A stretch of DNA of 64,000 nt from Sapria himalayana (GCA_029783825.1 JAREIK010000801.1:10938391-11002390); one strand, 5' to 3'. Positions 12,701 through 25,781 are shown, counted from the first letter of the stretch. The notes: generated by a model not told the origin, from the sequence alone. Numbers and translations: made by a program.

Positions 12701-13480
12701 AAAACTACAAACAATTAATAGTGGTAAGGAAGTAAATCTAAGCAAATTTAAACTCAGACATAATCAAAAAAAAAAAAAAAAAAAAAAAAAAACAATACCT
12801 TTCTCTGCAACATTCGCATGGTTAACACAAGACTATCACGTGTCCTGAAAAAAAAAAAAAGATTTCACGTCAAATATAAACAACATAAACAAGAGATAAT
12901 TACTGAATAATATGAAAGAAAAGGGAAAAAATAACAAACTCAGGGTTTGCTTTGGTATCAGTTATCTAATTTTAGGAAATATACAATTTAATTTGAAGGT
13001 GATATTGTATCAAAGAGACAACAAATATACAAGGCACGTTTTTAGCATTCCACCCTATGGCACTACTCTACCTAGGCGGGGTACAAGTTCAGAGTACAAA
13101 AATACATCACAAGATAAAAATACAAAAAAAAAAACAAAAAATAAAAAATAATATACAAGATTATATACAAATATATCTCAACTCCCCTTTTACGATGATA
13201 TATATGTCACTCGTACCAATGTTATAATAAGAACATGTCCATAAACCATTATTTCATCTAATATCTTATTGAAAATAATTAGACCAGAAATATAAAAAAC
13301 ATAAACATAAATAATGTGATGAAATTCATATACCAGATTCTTTTGTATAATGAGAAAATATTATTGGCATAATATATGTGTAGAGTGCTCTCGTCAAAAA
13401 TACAATAAACAAAAATAAGAAAAGAAAACTACAACGCCACCATCAAACTAATCTGTACAAGTCCAGTACACAGATAGAAA
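9729..13480. other. Unassigned AT-rich region, probably old retroelement debris
   Basis: No coding similarity recognised. A diverged direct repeat is visible: about 10380-10440 and 11055-11115 share a tatacaatgagctaaagctc-like word and TTGCATCTA. A short tandem of CACCTCAAC-CAAGCT words sits at 12187-12230. A poly-A run lies at 12769-12792. Nothing else could be supported. Confidence 0.4.
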
Positions 13481-13489
13481 TAAAAAAAA

Positions 13490-14300
13490 GATGAACTAGG
13501 GCAACTTTTTCAGATATTCGTGAATATATCAGTTGATTATTTTATTGTCTGAAAATATATTATAGTAATTATCTTATTCTGAATTTTCTGCATTCTAAAG
13601 AAGTTATTTACCCTTGTGTTTAGATCATTCGAGAAATGTCAAATTTAAAATTATATATCTCATTATTTGACTATCACAAAAAAAATATGAGAAAAGAAAA
13701 TACATATCTAGAGGCGTCAAACGGGCCGGCCCGACAAAGCCCGGCCAGGTTTTAGGCCGTCGAACCGGGTGACCGTGCCGGGCAAGGCACAGCATGGTTA
13801 CTGTTTCGTGCCGGCCCGGCACGGACATACAGCCAAAAACCGCCGGATTCGGCCTGGTTCAGGTCGGGCAAACCCTATTTTTTTAAAAAAATTAGAGTTT
13901 TGGCGACGCACCACCGCGCTACCGCGGGTCTTCACCCTTTTGGAGCTCAACGAGACTAGCCTGTCGGGCATTGGCTCATATTGACCACGTTCGATACGTG
14001 GTCACGTGCTGTGCCCACGTGCCAGCACGGTACGATGGGCCGGGGCACGGCACTGTAGCGTGCAATCCCCGTGCCGGCCGGGTCGGTCCAGCCCATTTAA
14101 TACCTCTATGCATATCCAATCTCCACGAGCACATGACACATCTAAAATATCTTGCAAGTAATAATTATTATTGCTCTGAAATATATCTCTATAGTGAATC
14201 TAAAAATAATTATATGTCTAATATTTCAAGAACACAAGATTACCTCCATGAAAAATACAAATCTCCACTAGTTTCTCTCAGTGCATGGTGATTCCCAAAT
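13490..14300 (-). mobile_element. Copia RNase H fragment interrupted by a hAT MITE
   Basis: Minus-strand translation near 13675-13620 gives CDSQIMRYIILNLTFLE, a decayed form of the Copia RNase H segment (YCDNQSA...NPVFHERTKH). The rest reappears on the left in shifted frames (YNIFSDNK). Sequence right of the MITE (14109-14300) continues the same retroelement, judged by its match to 15090-15200. No LTR is attached. Confidence 0.55.
13709..14108. mobile_element. hAT non-autonomous element, 400 bp, 7/8 TSD
   Basis: Begins TAGAGGCGTCAAACGGGCC and ends CCCATTTAATACCTCTA. The flanks TACATATC (13701-13708) and TGCATATC (14109-14116) are an 8-bp target duplication with one transition. The interior is GC-rich with CACGG palindromes and a central short AT tract. 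It has landed in Copia RNase H sequence. Confidence 0.9.
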
Positions 14301-14499
14301 TGAATCAAAATATCCAGCCAACTAGAAGTTTCCATGATACCTAAACAAGATCCTAAATTCTGGAGTATACTTCACAAACTCAAAATACAAAGAGTTATAT
14401 CATAATTAGATAGTTAATTTTTCCTAAAATTCTCCAATGAATAATAAAATCAAATAGAAGAATCACATAAAAAATAAAATTAATATTGGATCAATAACA

Positions 14500-16200
14500 T
14501 TGTTTATTAAAGTACAACCCAATATAATAACTTCTGCAATAGTATCAAGTATATATCCCCTTTATGGCATAAGTATATCCCTCATTAAATAAATCATTTA
14601 TATGCTAAAAAAAGTTATTAAAATTAAAATGCAGAAAAATTAAACACTCAATATGTAAAATATCTTACGCATCACCCCCACATAATGAGCAAAAACAATT
14701 GGGGAGCCAAAACATTGGTTGCTCCCATCAAACAACATAAAATAAAAAACAAAAGATAAACAAAATCATAATATTCGTCAATAAGCAAATGCATACAAGT
14801 TCAAACACTCAGCTTATAGGTAAGAAAGATAAATTGAGATCTTTTTAAAGTTTTCATGAAAATATATATTAGATAATCTATTGTCTGGATATATATTAGA
14901 ATCATGATCACATCCTTAATTTTTAACCCATGGAATAAAAAATTCATTTTGATATGCTTCATCAACTTATTAAATAAAAGATTGAATACTATATATTTTA
15001 CTTTTTGATTATCACAGTAAAGGATAGAAGGAGAAGAAAACACATACTTAATTTTCTCGAGCATATATTATATTCAAAGTATCATATAAGTAATATCATC
15101 ATTATTTTTCACTCTGCCTATTTACTATATCTCAAAATAATTATATGTATCTTATATTTTTAGAAGACAAAATTACTTTCAAAATATATATATACTTTTA
15201 TTATTGATCTCCTCTCGAAGCATGATAATGTATACCTTGAATTTTAATGCAAAACTAATTAGCAATTATAAGTCCTTGAAACTTTTTCACATATCTCAAT
15301 ATGTGAACGGTTAAGTTAAGGTGAACCTACTGAAAAGAATATATGACACAACTAACTATATTAACTATGTATGCTTATATATGATAGTCAAAGTCAGATA
15401 TTTAATTTTTTAAATGATTCTCATATTAATAGAGTTAAGTGAAGATGTCGTATTACAAGTGAAGTCAATATTTAGATTAAGATGAATATTTATAACATCA
15501 CAATTGAAAATACTAACCTTTATAAAAGTATCTAGTGCATATTTCTTTTATGGCAAGATAATACTCTCGTAGAATAACTTACTTCTATGCCAAAAAAATA
15601 TCTGAGCTTCCTAAAATTTTTTATCTGAAATTATATCTAAAAATACTAAAATATCATCCACATAAAAATATCACAAAATCAACCAACTAATGGACTCCTC
15701 CACGAGAAAAATAAATCAATAAGTCATTTGTATAGTCCAAACAAAATGATTATCAGTGAAAATCTCACAAACTAAGCTCTCGGTAACTATTTTAAAATAC
15801 ACAATAATTTTTACAATCTATAAATTATAGTTAAACATATTGCTCAAAATCCTTATAGTTGCTTCATATACACTTCTTCATCAAGGTTACTGTGAAAAAA
15901 TATACTTATCACATTTAGATAGTATATCCTACAACTATGAGATACTACAAGTGAAATAAAAATACATATTGAGACTATTTTGGTCACTAGAGAGTAAGTG
16001 TCTTAATAGTTCACATCAAATATTTGAGTGTATTCACTGGTTATAAGTCTCGCATAAAGGAGATATACATTACTATTTGGAGTTGTCTTCGCAATAAATA
16101 TCCATTGACAACCAACAATAGACCTTCCAAAAGGCCTTGATACTTCAAGTCCCATTAGAGTGAAAGATGTATATCTTATCTATCATGACATACACCTTTA
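14500..16200 (-). mobile_element. Copia retrotransposon copy: RT, RNase H and 3' LTR start
   Basis: Read right to left. RT begins at about 16140 with IVGCQWIFIAKT and YARLITSEYTQI, equivalent to the consensus GCRWVFTVK...KARLVAKG. The RT active site YVDDIL is intact at 15664-15647. The RNase H end is at 15064-14801, with LYCDNQKVKYIVFN, MKHIKMNFLFHG, IYIFMKTLKRSQFIFL and YKLSV. Beyond the stop a TGATGGGAGC word (about 14730) marks the expected LTR start next to the polypurine tract. Stops and frameshifts are frequent. The 5' half is replaced by other LTR sequence. Confidence 0.85.
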
Positions 16201-16789
16201 TGAATGAGATAATATCTCAGAAATATACTTGAGTAAAATAATATTATCATAAAAAATAATAAAAAAAAAACATAACAAGTAACAAGATAAATGAAGGACA
16301 AAGCCTAAGAAATATTGTAATTTTGTGGTAAGAATATAAATATCAAAAGATCTACAAGCGAGTATGTCTTTATTTTTTATGATAATTCTATGAGTTTAAT
16401 GAGCAAAAGACAAATTGTAGTTGCCCTTTTATCTATAAAAACAGAATATATGACACTTATGCAAATAAGAAAAACTTAATGAATATAAAGACTATATGGA
16501 TAAGGTCTTGAGGCTTAGATACGATACTCAGAATGTCATCCATTTAGAAAGAAATTCAACTTTTTGTGCAATGACAAGACATATTGAAATATAGTAATAT
16601 TACACCTATCAATAAGATGATTAAAGACTAATTCGGCAAGAAACAATTAACACAAAAAAGAATATCACTAATTACATGAAAAAGATTGTGGGCACATAGA
16701 AATTCTAGTAGTACAAAATCGAGACTAGGATGAAAAATAAAATATTTCACAAGTATGAGAATATTAAAATTAGCTCGTAACTTATTTTG

Positions 16790-17632
16790 AAAATATTGCA
16801 AGAGCATGCGGAGTCATGACCTTATTTTGTGAAATCATGACTGGACTAAATCTAGAAGATTTGTTGAAGAACCACAACTAGACTAAAAATAAAAGATTTA
16901 CTAAGGATCTATGTCTTGTTTTGTGAAATCATGATTGAACTAAAATTAAATGTATAATTGTAGTTTGGAGTCATTACCTAGATCTTGGAGTCGCAACTTG
17001 AACAAAGTCACAACCTATTGTGGATCATTGTGACTGAGAAGATATGCTTTTGAGTCGTGACATGTATTATGAAGTCATGACTCATCTTAAATTATAGCAT
17101 GTACTTTTGAGTCGCAACAACTCAGCTTAAGCTTTAAAATATATTATGGTATCGTAATCATTATTCATGATGTCATAGTATCATTGTTGTCGCAACAAGT
17201 TTTGTGTTGTTGAGACTGATGACTTAAGCATTCAAATTGTGACTCTATCCTGTGATTTCACAACATGAATGAAACCATGATATTTCATTCTTGTCATGCT
17301 CAGGACTTATGTGTAAGAGATTTTTTACTTTATTATATAAAGACTAATAAATTAGTTAGAATCAAAATAAGAATAAGTTTTCTTAAAGGAATAAGAATAG
17401 TATTTTGTAATGTTCTACCACAAAGTATGAATAGTATGAAATATTTTCTACTTTCTTATACGTAACTCTCTCGTCTCTCTCTCCTCTTCTCCTTTGGTGA
17501 GCATATGTATTTTTTCTAAGAGATCTCTTATTATACGATGTGTGCTTCACCTATGAAAAAATATTTCTACCCTGCTTAAAATTCTAAACCAACATCGAGA
17601 AATCCATAGGGTAGATTCCTAGTTTGATATTA
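16790..17632 (+). repeat. Long LTR copy 1 of a second Copia-like family
   Basis: Aligns over its length with 19797-20576: shared GTCATGAC/GTCGCAAC words, GTATGAATAG/GCATGAATAG, a CT-rich tract, and CTAAACCAACA-CGAG near the end. A primer-binding-like TTGATATTAGAGAG follows at 17633, a decayed TTGGTATCAGAGC for initiator-Met tRNA. It reads on the plus strand. The LTR start is approximate. Confidence 0.65.
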
Positions 17633-17938
17633 GAGAGATGTTATGTCGGAAAACCTCAAATTAAATTAAACCTCCTGATTTTGGCTCGAATGTCATATCA
17701 TTTGATATCGGAAGTGATTGTCTCAGATACCCATAGATTCAATAATTGGTATCAAAGTTTCACTTTATACTCCAAGTTGTAATATTCAATATCACGGTCA
17801 AATATTTAAGACTTTTTGATTATCACTCCAAGGTTTCAATGGCTAGTTTGTGCATTTATCATGACTATGTATCTAGTCACGGCACCACATTGTTCTTCAA
17901 GATATCAATACTTTGTATCAGAGTCGTTGATCATAGGC

Positions 17939-18460
17939 CTAATGTGATTTCCAATAGCTTGTAGAAGATTTACACTTTGTTCCTAGAGCAATTACAGTTA
18001 CTTCTGATATCATCTCGCAAGCTTTGTCATCACAACAAAAGAGAATTGCAATAGTTATCACACTCATTGAAATTAATTTTTTGCTCAAGTATGAAATATA
18101 TACCATGCCAGGGATGAACTTGAAAATTCCATCATTCAACTTCATCTTCATTATCTCATAACCAACTTTTCCACTGAATTGTTCCTCATAGTCACATTTC
18201 CGCTATCAAATGACTCATACTGAGTAAATCAACTTCAATGATAAGTTAAGTGATATGATGCATATGTACCAATAAATTTGGTGTCCTTATTAACATGAGT
18301 GACACATACCTATACAAAATGTAAGTCTTAATTGGATGACTCTTAGTTTATCGAGCCAACACTTGCCTGGGATGTGACAACAAATTTCCCTATCACAATT
18401 GTTTGGCTCCTACGGCATTCCATCTTAAAGTGCCCAACTAAACCACATTTTCAATACTTC
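17939..18460 (-). pseudogene. Copia gag zinc knuckle and protease-region remains
   Basis: On the minus strand near 18455-18415 the translation reads KCGLVGHFKMEC, a CCHC knuckle whose first Cys codon has become Tyr and whose following Trp position is now a stop. From 18151 to 17939 the frame MKMKLNDGIF...FIPGMVYISYLSKKLISMSV matches the Copia protease to gag-pre-integrase stretch (VRYVPGLKRNLISLSVL). Intervening sequence is diverged. This is the 5' half of a minus-strand element whose long LTR and primer site lie at 19330-19800. Confidence 0.7.
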
Positions 18461-19325
18461 ATCTTCAACTTATCAACACTATTGATCTTACATTTGACTT
18501 TGATTTGCTTCAAACCACACACACTTTTCTCTAGTCTTACATCTCACATACAATGCATCATTCAAGTATTTCCTTGTATTCTTAAACAAATATATTGAAA
18601 TCATTGTCTCACATGATGTATCAATTATATCACTATCAATGATAACAATCAAATTATCTCATAAATCAAATAGTAAATAGATGATGATAATCATTGTCAA
18701 CCTTACTTATCTCATAACCAATAAAGAACAATTAGTTGGTCAATATAAGAAATTTATATAAACACAAAGAGAATGAATCGACCTCCTCTATGATCAACTT
18801 GTACAACTTCTTGCTCAAAATTAGAAATAACTTATTTACCAATAACTTTAAAAAACAAATTCCAACTTGTTCCAAAAATCTTTTGGAAATCTTCAATCAG
18901 AAATATTCACCAATACGATATCGAACAAATTCAATCGGATCAAACCTTATGTTTTATGATTTAACTTGCTCCACTTTCTCCACAGAAGTCATCTGTAATT
19001 TATGATCATTTATCATTAGTCTAGATTCTTCTATTACAAACTAGTGTTATTTATTAACAAATAAAACTTTCATCTTCAATTTTCAAAATTTGAAGCCCTT
19101 CCCTATAAACTTTTCGAATTCAACCCAAGATATCATCATACTCACTATTCTTATATTTACCGTTTCATAGATCTAGTAAACTCTATCTCTATGCAGTAAA
19201 CTAGGCTATGTGACCAAACTTCTACCTCTGATGATCCTCAAAGAGTGAATCGCACCACTGTACAATAATATCTCTGATACGAAAGAGAAATATGAAATTC
19301 CTTGTGTAACCTCCTACCTCCCTTT
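18461..19325 (-). mobile_element. Probable Copia gag remains between zinc knuckle and 5' LTR
   Basis: Position between the primer site (about 19335) and the zinc knuckle fits gag. The sequence is too decayed for a recognisable domain. Confidence 0.4.
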
Positions 19326-19329
19326 GATA

Positions 19330-19796
19330 CCATACAAGGACGCCACAAAGGAATTTTACGATGTTAGGTTAGGGTTTCGAGAAAGGGGAAAAATGAACTC
19401 TCGTATGAGAAACACCCCCCTCACACAAGAAAAAAGAGGGGGGGGAAACATGAAATAAAAACAAAGGTGTTTTCACTATTATTCATGGTTTACGGCTAAG
19501 CAAATCACAAGTAAGAAATTATCAACTTATATAACTCTTTATATTTCATTTACAAATCTTTAAATAGAAAAATAAAAAATATCTTACACTTACGTACTAA
19601 ATCACATTAATAATAATAATCATGTTACGACTTGATTCATGTCGTGGCACCAAAGAATAAGTTACAATTTAAATCCTTAAGTTAGTCACAACAATAAAAA
19701 CTAAGTCTCCACTACAATGATGTTGCGGCCCCATGGAACAGTGTCATGACACCATAACACATATTATTACTTAAGTTGCATCACAACTTTATAATT
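19330..19796 (-). repeat. Long LTR copy on the minus strand with primer site
   Basis: CTTTGATACCATACAAGG (about 19334) is the complement of a TGGTATCAAAG primer site. To the right, in reverse complement, the sequence shares the CT-rich tract, the CTAACCTAACATCG word and the GACTTAAG...CAACATGAATC-like segment with the plus-strand long LTRs. A run of G and C homopolymers sits at 19410-19448. It appears cut at about 19797 by the next copy. Confidence 0.55.
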
Positions 19797-20576
19797 TGTT
19801 AGGATTCACTCATACTTATTATAATATTGTTTCATAAACTAATGAGTCACGACTATGTTCTATGAAGTCACGATTAGACTAAAACTAAAAGATTTGTCAA
19901 GGAGTCATGCCCTATTCTGTGGAGTTGTTACTCATGACTAGACTAAAGCTGAAATAGTTGCTAGAATTCAGAATCAATACCTTAATCTTAGAGTCACGAC
20001 TTGAATGGAGTTGCAACTTATTATGGAAGGTTATTACCAGAAAATTATGTATTTGAGCCACATGTATTGTGAAGTATTAAGTTGTAATATGTATCATGGC
20101 ATTGTAAACATGTTTTGTGTTGTCAACGATATCACTGTTGTCATATCATATTTTATGATGTTGAGACTAACAATTTAATGATTCAAGTCACAATCATATC
20201 TTATAGTATCGCGACATAAATGAATCCGCAATATATAAGTATTATCGCGGCATAGGACTTAAGTGTAAGAAATTTTTTTCTTCATGAAAGGTTATAAATG
20301 AATTACTTTAAAGTTAGAGTGTATAAGAGGTTTTTCAGAAATGAGAAGAATCTAGGATTTTGTAATGCTCTATCATAAAGCATGAATAGTGGGCAAAAAT
20401 TATCCTTTTATTTAGGGTGTGTTTTTTCTCTCCCCCCTATATTCTTCTAGTGAGAATATGCACTTCTTTTATGAGATATCTTGTTATTCGATGTGTGTTT
20501 CATCTAGGACAATATGTTTCTTCCCCTACTAAAAATTCTAAACCAACAACGAGGAATCTTTACATTGATTCCTAAT
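19797..20576 (+). repeat. Long LTR copy 2 with primer site
   Basis: Starts TGTTAGGATTCACTCATA and ends just before TTGGTATTGGAGCA (20577-20590), a good initiator-Met primer site. It is the direct-repeat partner of 16790-17632. About 150 bp of leader after the primer site is also shared with copy 1 (17647-17800). This is unusual for a 5'/3' LTR pair and suggests two truncated insertions or a duplicated 5' end. Confidence 0.65.
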
Positions 20577-20819
20577 TTGGTATTGGAGCAAAGTTACACC
20601 GAGAAACCTCAGATTACATCGACCTCATAATTTCTGAACAGAGGTCGTATCATTTGGTCTTAGAGATAATTGTCTCGAATACCCATGAATTCAACATTTG
20701 ATAGCAAAAATTGTCTTTGATACTTTGAGTTGTAAAAATTAGTATCAAAGTCGAGTATTTGGGACTGTTGAATTTATGATTTGGCATCATTTTAGTGGTA
20801 CTCCGATTCTTATCATTAT

Positions 20820-21135
20820 TATATGTCCCTAATCAAATATATTTTACAACTTAAGATAAGTCATGACATCATAATATAAATAACGACTCCTAAACACTTC
20901 AGTCGCAATCACACAAGCAACTCCATTCAAATCATGACTACAAAAATAAAGGTCAAGACTTTGAACTCCAATAACTATTACCACTTTAATCCAATTGTGA
21001 TTCAATAGAATAAAAATGTGATACCTCAACAGATATTTCAGCTTTTAGTTCAGTCACAATGTCATATAACAAGGTCACGACTCTACAACATAAGCAACAA
21101 CTTCAGAAGAAATATGAGTCAATCCTAATAATATA
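20820..21135 (-). repeat. Partial long LTR, inverted
   Basis: The reverse complement begins ATTATTAGGATTGACTCATA, like the LTR start at 19797, and carries GTCATGATTTGAATGGAGTT, matching 19990-20015. It is truncated toward 20820. Confidence 0.6.
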
Positions 21136-22015
21136 TTAAATCCAATATGAAGCTCTGATAAGTTTTTTTAGCTAATATATCTTATACTATATAAATAAAA
21201 TAATTTTAAGATTATGATAAAATATTATCAACTTGACCAGTAACGAGTATTCAAGTTGAGAATGTACAAGTAACAAATATATAATATTAATACATTTAAA
21301 GGGAGACCTTACTTTTCAAGAGTATGTATACAATCTTGCATATTAAATTACAAATAGAATCTTACTTAGAATTTACCGATCTTGCAAATAAACATCAATT
21401 CAAGTAAATACAAAGTCAAAGTTAAATTGTTTAAAAATAAAATTCAAAGATAATAAACTAACAAGAGAGTCATAAAAAAATATGACAAGGAAAAGTAACA
21501 AAAATCATAAAGAATACCTTTCAAATATTTTTTTATTGGGACAATAATATACTCATAACAAGAAAAGAACATAGAAAACAAGGAAAAATTACCAGTGATG
21601 TGAACATTTACTCATGTGTTTAATTCAGAAGCTTAAACTAATATTATAAATAAAACAACCAATAATAATTAAAAGAATGAAAGCATGTGTTGAATACTTA
21701 GAGATGCATTTTGTATACTCATATCTAGTAAGTGTTATCGTGGATAGATGCTGTGAGGGACCTTGTATAGCTCCGAGCCTCCGACAATCCGCTTGTCTCT
21801 CTCATTGTCTTCTAATATTCCTAGTTTCTTCTCTAAAAATAATATTCAAAAACTATATATGATGTGTCATACTTTCTTACAATGAATACAATGAACTGGG
21901 ACTTTCCTCTATTTATCTCTACTATGACAATTCTTTGGTACCACAAAATTATAATTCCTCCAAAAAAAAAAATGGCATACAACTATTTCTCCTATTTTTT
22001 CTATAATACTAAATT
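21136..22015. other. Unassigned
   Basis: A plus-strand frame at 21677-21862 (61 codons) has no recognised similarity. The rest is AT-rich. Confidence 0.35.
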
Positions 22016-22510
22016 TGGAACTAGGGTTTTTGGGAGTGAAAGTTTCTACCATTCATCATCGTGCCAACCACCACATGGACAACCACATGCACCACGATGG
22101 ACAACCACATGCACCACGATGGACAACCACATGCACCACAACAGACAACTGTGACACCAAGCACCCAAACACTTATTGCATGCCCAACTACATGCACCAC
22201 CGTGCACTCAGCTCAGCCATGCACACAACTATGCTCCACCATGTGCTCTACTATGTGCCACAGCCACCACGGCCCACGCGCACCTCCTATATTATTTTGT
22301 GCATTGTAGTCTCACACAATGGGTGTGCGACTACTATTAACAAAAAAACAAAGAAAAAAGTAAATAATTTAGGAAGACATACTTAACCTTGTTTTAATAC
22401 CACGTTATAAGTTAAAATACAAAAAAAAAAAAAAAATACTCAAAACATAAAATATGATACACACATCTCTTATATAACAGCCATAAAAATTAATTACATT
22501 TATATGTAAA
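22016..22510 (-). mobile_element. Short-LTR Copia 5' end: LTR, primer site and leader
   Basis: GTTTTAATACCAC (22391-22403) is a minus-strand primer site with the LTR to its right (22404 to about 22510). To the left, the leader (22330-22016) contains TCACACAATGGGTGTGCGA (22312-22330) and a 22-bp tandem repeat. It ends near a CTAGGGTTTTTGGGAG word that recurs in other leaders of this family. Confidence 0.65.
22079..22144. repeat. 22-bp tandem repeat, three units, in a retroelement leader
   Basis: Unit acaaccacatgcaccacgat plus gg repeats at 22079, 22101 and 22123. The first two are identical and the third ends in aacag. It codes for a TTC/MHH-type repeat in several frames with no sign of selection. 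Confidence 0.95.
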
Positions 22511-24300
22511 TCAAATGAGATAACTGCATGTCAAAACCTCAAAAACTAGACTGCCAATGACTAGTTTAGGTGATATAATATTTTCTAAAATCTACAAATT
22601 ATATCTGATAGTACTGCTCGAAACTAATATGGTTACTTCAAATATACCTCCTCCTCAATTTTGACATGAATAATTATATTATATACGTATAGTTGATGTA
22701 TCTTCCAACTATAAGATAGTACAAGAAAAATAAGAATTCTTAATGAGCATATTTTGGCCATTGAAGAGTATTTGATCTAGGAATAACAAATAGAATCACA
22801 TTTTTTCTAATAAGTCCTCATCAAAATTTATAGCATCTACACTCACTAAAATTATAATAGTTTTTAGTAAAAAATATTTGTATTATCATTAGATACTCGA
22901 GTATCAAAAATTGAAATATTTCATTGTTCTAGACACCAACTTATCCCACCTTTAAGATTGAGGGAGAACAAAATAAGTAAATTCAAAAATTCTAGGATAA
23001 AAGCTAAAGAGTCTCATTTAATGATAAAAAATTATAATAGATATACATTAAGAAATAATAAAAGATTAAATCCAATTAAGAAGTTAAATTTTAATTAAAA
23101 TTAAATCACCCAAAAAAGTTTGGAAACAATCTTCTCAAGGAAGAGTGTACAAGCAGTCTCAATTAGATATTAATTTTTACTTTTAATAAACTTATTATAA
23201 TGACGTGCACCAATATAAAAAATCTAATATATAATCTTATGATTTATATGATAGATATTAAACCAAACTTATATATATTCAAATGCATTATAATTTTTTT
23301 TGATATTTTTATCAAATTTAATTTTTATAAATTTATGAAAAATCTAAAAAAAAATGTCATAACTCAAAAAAGATATATTCATGTATATTTTAAGTAGGCA
23401 TCAACAAAATTAATCAGATACGAAATCTATTTCTATTTGCATCAGTGCTAGGTTCCCATATATCTGAGTATATTAGATCAAATTAATCATTACTCAAGAA
23501 TATCAATAAAAATAAATTTTGAGTTGAGTTGGTAAGACAGAATACTTACATATAGTAAACTAAAAGAATTATCAATAATAAGTAAGACATGAAAAAATAA
23601 TAATATTTTTAGAAGAAAAGATGATATAGTGAATAATAATTTGATTACCAATAATATAAGTATTAACTCTTATAACAATAATACAAGAATATGCAGTCAG
23701 TATACAAGTGAAACAATCAATGATATAAAAAAAAATAATCTATTATTATGTTAGACAATAGTTATTTATACTTCTCTCTAGTAAATATCATGAAAGTTAT
23801 ATCATGTCAGGACTCATGGATGATTTCTATATAATATCCAACAACTATCTTTAATATAACTTATCTTGCTATAATAAGTTTACTGAATTATGATTCTCCT
23901 CTAACTAATTCTTTTACAATAATCTCTCTACATATTATACTACAAAATTACAATTCCTCTAGATTTAAAAAAAAAACTCCAAGTGAGGTTTTTTGCCAAC
24001 CTAATTTTATTTTTTGACTTGAAAAAGATCTAGATATGATAGATTTAAATTGAATATATGAAATATACTTAGTTTTGTTTCAAATCATAAAGATAGAACA
24101 TCTCCTTCAATGAAAAAAAAATTAACTATTAGAAGATAATGATGAATAGAGAAAAACAAGAAAAACTAATAATGGAAAAGAAGATTAGGACTAGTCGAGG
24201 CTCTAATACTAGAAGTCAAAGATTATGAGAGCTAATCTTCAAATTGAAATAGGGATTGCCTTCATCAAGCAAAACACCACAGAGCAAAAATGAAAGAGAT
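22511..24300 (-). mobile_element. Copia copy, truncated, with its own 5' leader
   Basis: 22511-22960 matches the RT to RNase H side of the 24.5-28 kb copy. 22930-23900 matches its gag to integrase interior, including AACATCCAACAAC and CTTATC blocks also at 27470-27510. 23940-24010 repeats the GAGGTTTTTTGCCAACC leader word also at 27605. A decayed primer site GGCTCTAATACTAG sits at 24209. The element is internally deleted. Confidence 0.6.
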
Positions 24301-25214
24301 GATAAACAAATTCAAAGGAATATACAAAATGAACAAGCAAATTTTTTGAAAATTGTACTAATGTACATTAACAAAGATCATTTAATATTATATTACAAAT
24401 TTCAAATAAATTATAATAAATAAATGCAAAGTTATGTTGTAAAGGAAGAAAATATAGATATTTAACACAGACAATAAAATAAAAAGGCTTAATCTTTACA
24501 TTCTCATTCGGCGTATGGGCTTATTTTTATAATTATCAACAAACTCAAATGTAAATACCAGACTAATTACAAGTGATCATTATCCTTAAAAAAGATTGTA
24601 AATCCTTCAGATTTTCTTCATATATCTCAATATGTGAATGTAATCTTTTAAATAATTGTATTATAACTAACATAGTGAACTAGAAGCTTCATATTATAAG
24701 TAAAATCAGTAGATAAATATAAGAGTACTCACTGCAACACAACCTAAAAGACTAGCATCCACAAGAATAACAATTGCATATCTCTTTTATGATAAGATGA
24801 TACCCCTAATTGAATAAGTAATCTATATGCCAAGAAAATATTTCAACCTCATAAAATTATTTGTCTGAAACTATTTAAAAATACTCATTAAGTTGAGCAA
24901 TTGTCAACTAATCATCTCTCAATTATGTCAAAATATCATCCTCATAATAATTCAAAAAAGTATCCAAGCATTAGGACTCCACAATGAAAACAAAAAAAAA
25001 TTAAAAACATACTTATGTAACCTGAACGAAGTGACTACCTAAGAAACTTGATAAACTAGACTCTCGGTGACTTCTTCAAGTTGCGCAATGCCTTCCACAA
25101 TTTGCAAATTGCATTTCATTGTACTGCTCAAAATCCTAGTGATTATGTCATATACACCTCCTCGTCAAGATCAAAGTGAAGAAATATATTCTTCATGACT
25201 AGCTAGCATATCCT

Positions 25215-25415
25215 CTAACTATAAGATTCTGCAAGTAAATTAATAATACATACTAAGGCTATCTTAATCATTGGAGAATAAATATCTTCATAGTTCATAC
25301 AAAACATCTGAGTATATATCTTTGCAACAAGTCTCATATAAAGGCGATCTACCTTTCCAATTATACATGTCTTTACAATGAAAACACATCGATAACCAAT
25401 AATAAACCATCCCAA
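25215..25415 (-). pseudogene. Copia reverse transcriptase fragment
   Basis: A 66-codon open stretch containing GYRCVFIVKT, VDRLYMRLVAKIYTQMF, NYEDIYSPMIKIALV and NLLAESYS. This follows the Copia RT consensus GCRWVFTVK...DRYKARLVAKGFTQ...DYxETFSPVxKxxTVR in order. The lysine-rich and glycine positions have drifted. It lies upstream of the YEDD box in the same element. Confidence 0.88.
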
Positions 25416-25547
25416 ATACCATGATACTAGTTTCTAGATCTCATTAGAATGAAAGGTTGTAAGAGAACTGAGTTACATCAAGCAAGATAGCCAAGTCAAT
25501 ATAATTAGCACTCAAAAAATATCTCATATATAACTTCAATAATCTAT

Positions 25548-25781
25548 TTACATATTATGTATGTCAATCAAAGGATCAAAACTAGTAGAAAAGTAAAAGA
25601 TGGTATCCAAGAGCTTAAAAAACTTCATCCAAAATTTATCAGTAAAACATAGATCATGATCACTAATAATGAACTTTGATACCCCCAAATATTTTACCAC
25701 ATTCTTGACGAATAACATGATTATCTCTTTTGTTGAGCAATTCTTAAGGGCTGCTATGAAATAAATGAGATAATATGTCAA
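25548..25781 (-). pseudogene. Ty3/Gypsy integrase fragment
   Basis: A 77-codon frame with VVKYLGVSKFIISDHDLCFT, KFWMKFFKLLDT and FSTSFDPLIDIHN. This aligns with the Gypsy integrase core (VVKxxGxPxSIISDRDPRF...KFWxELFKxLGT...STAYHPQTDGQTE), including the central catalytic Asp in SDHD. The HPQTDGQ signature is degraded to DPLIDIH. It lies within Copia sequence, so it is a nested insertion or a recombinant junction. Confidence 0.8.

Noticed and set aside
22079..22144. CRISPR-like array
   Set aside because: The repeats are directly adjacent with no spacers, in a plant retroelement leader.
23200..23397. Lys/Ile/Phe-rich 65-codon frame
   Set aside because: AT-rich translation opposite the Copia strand.
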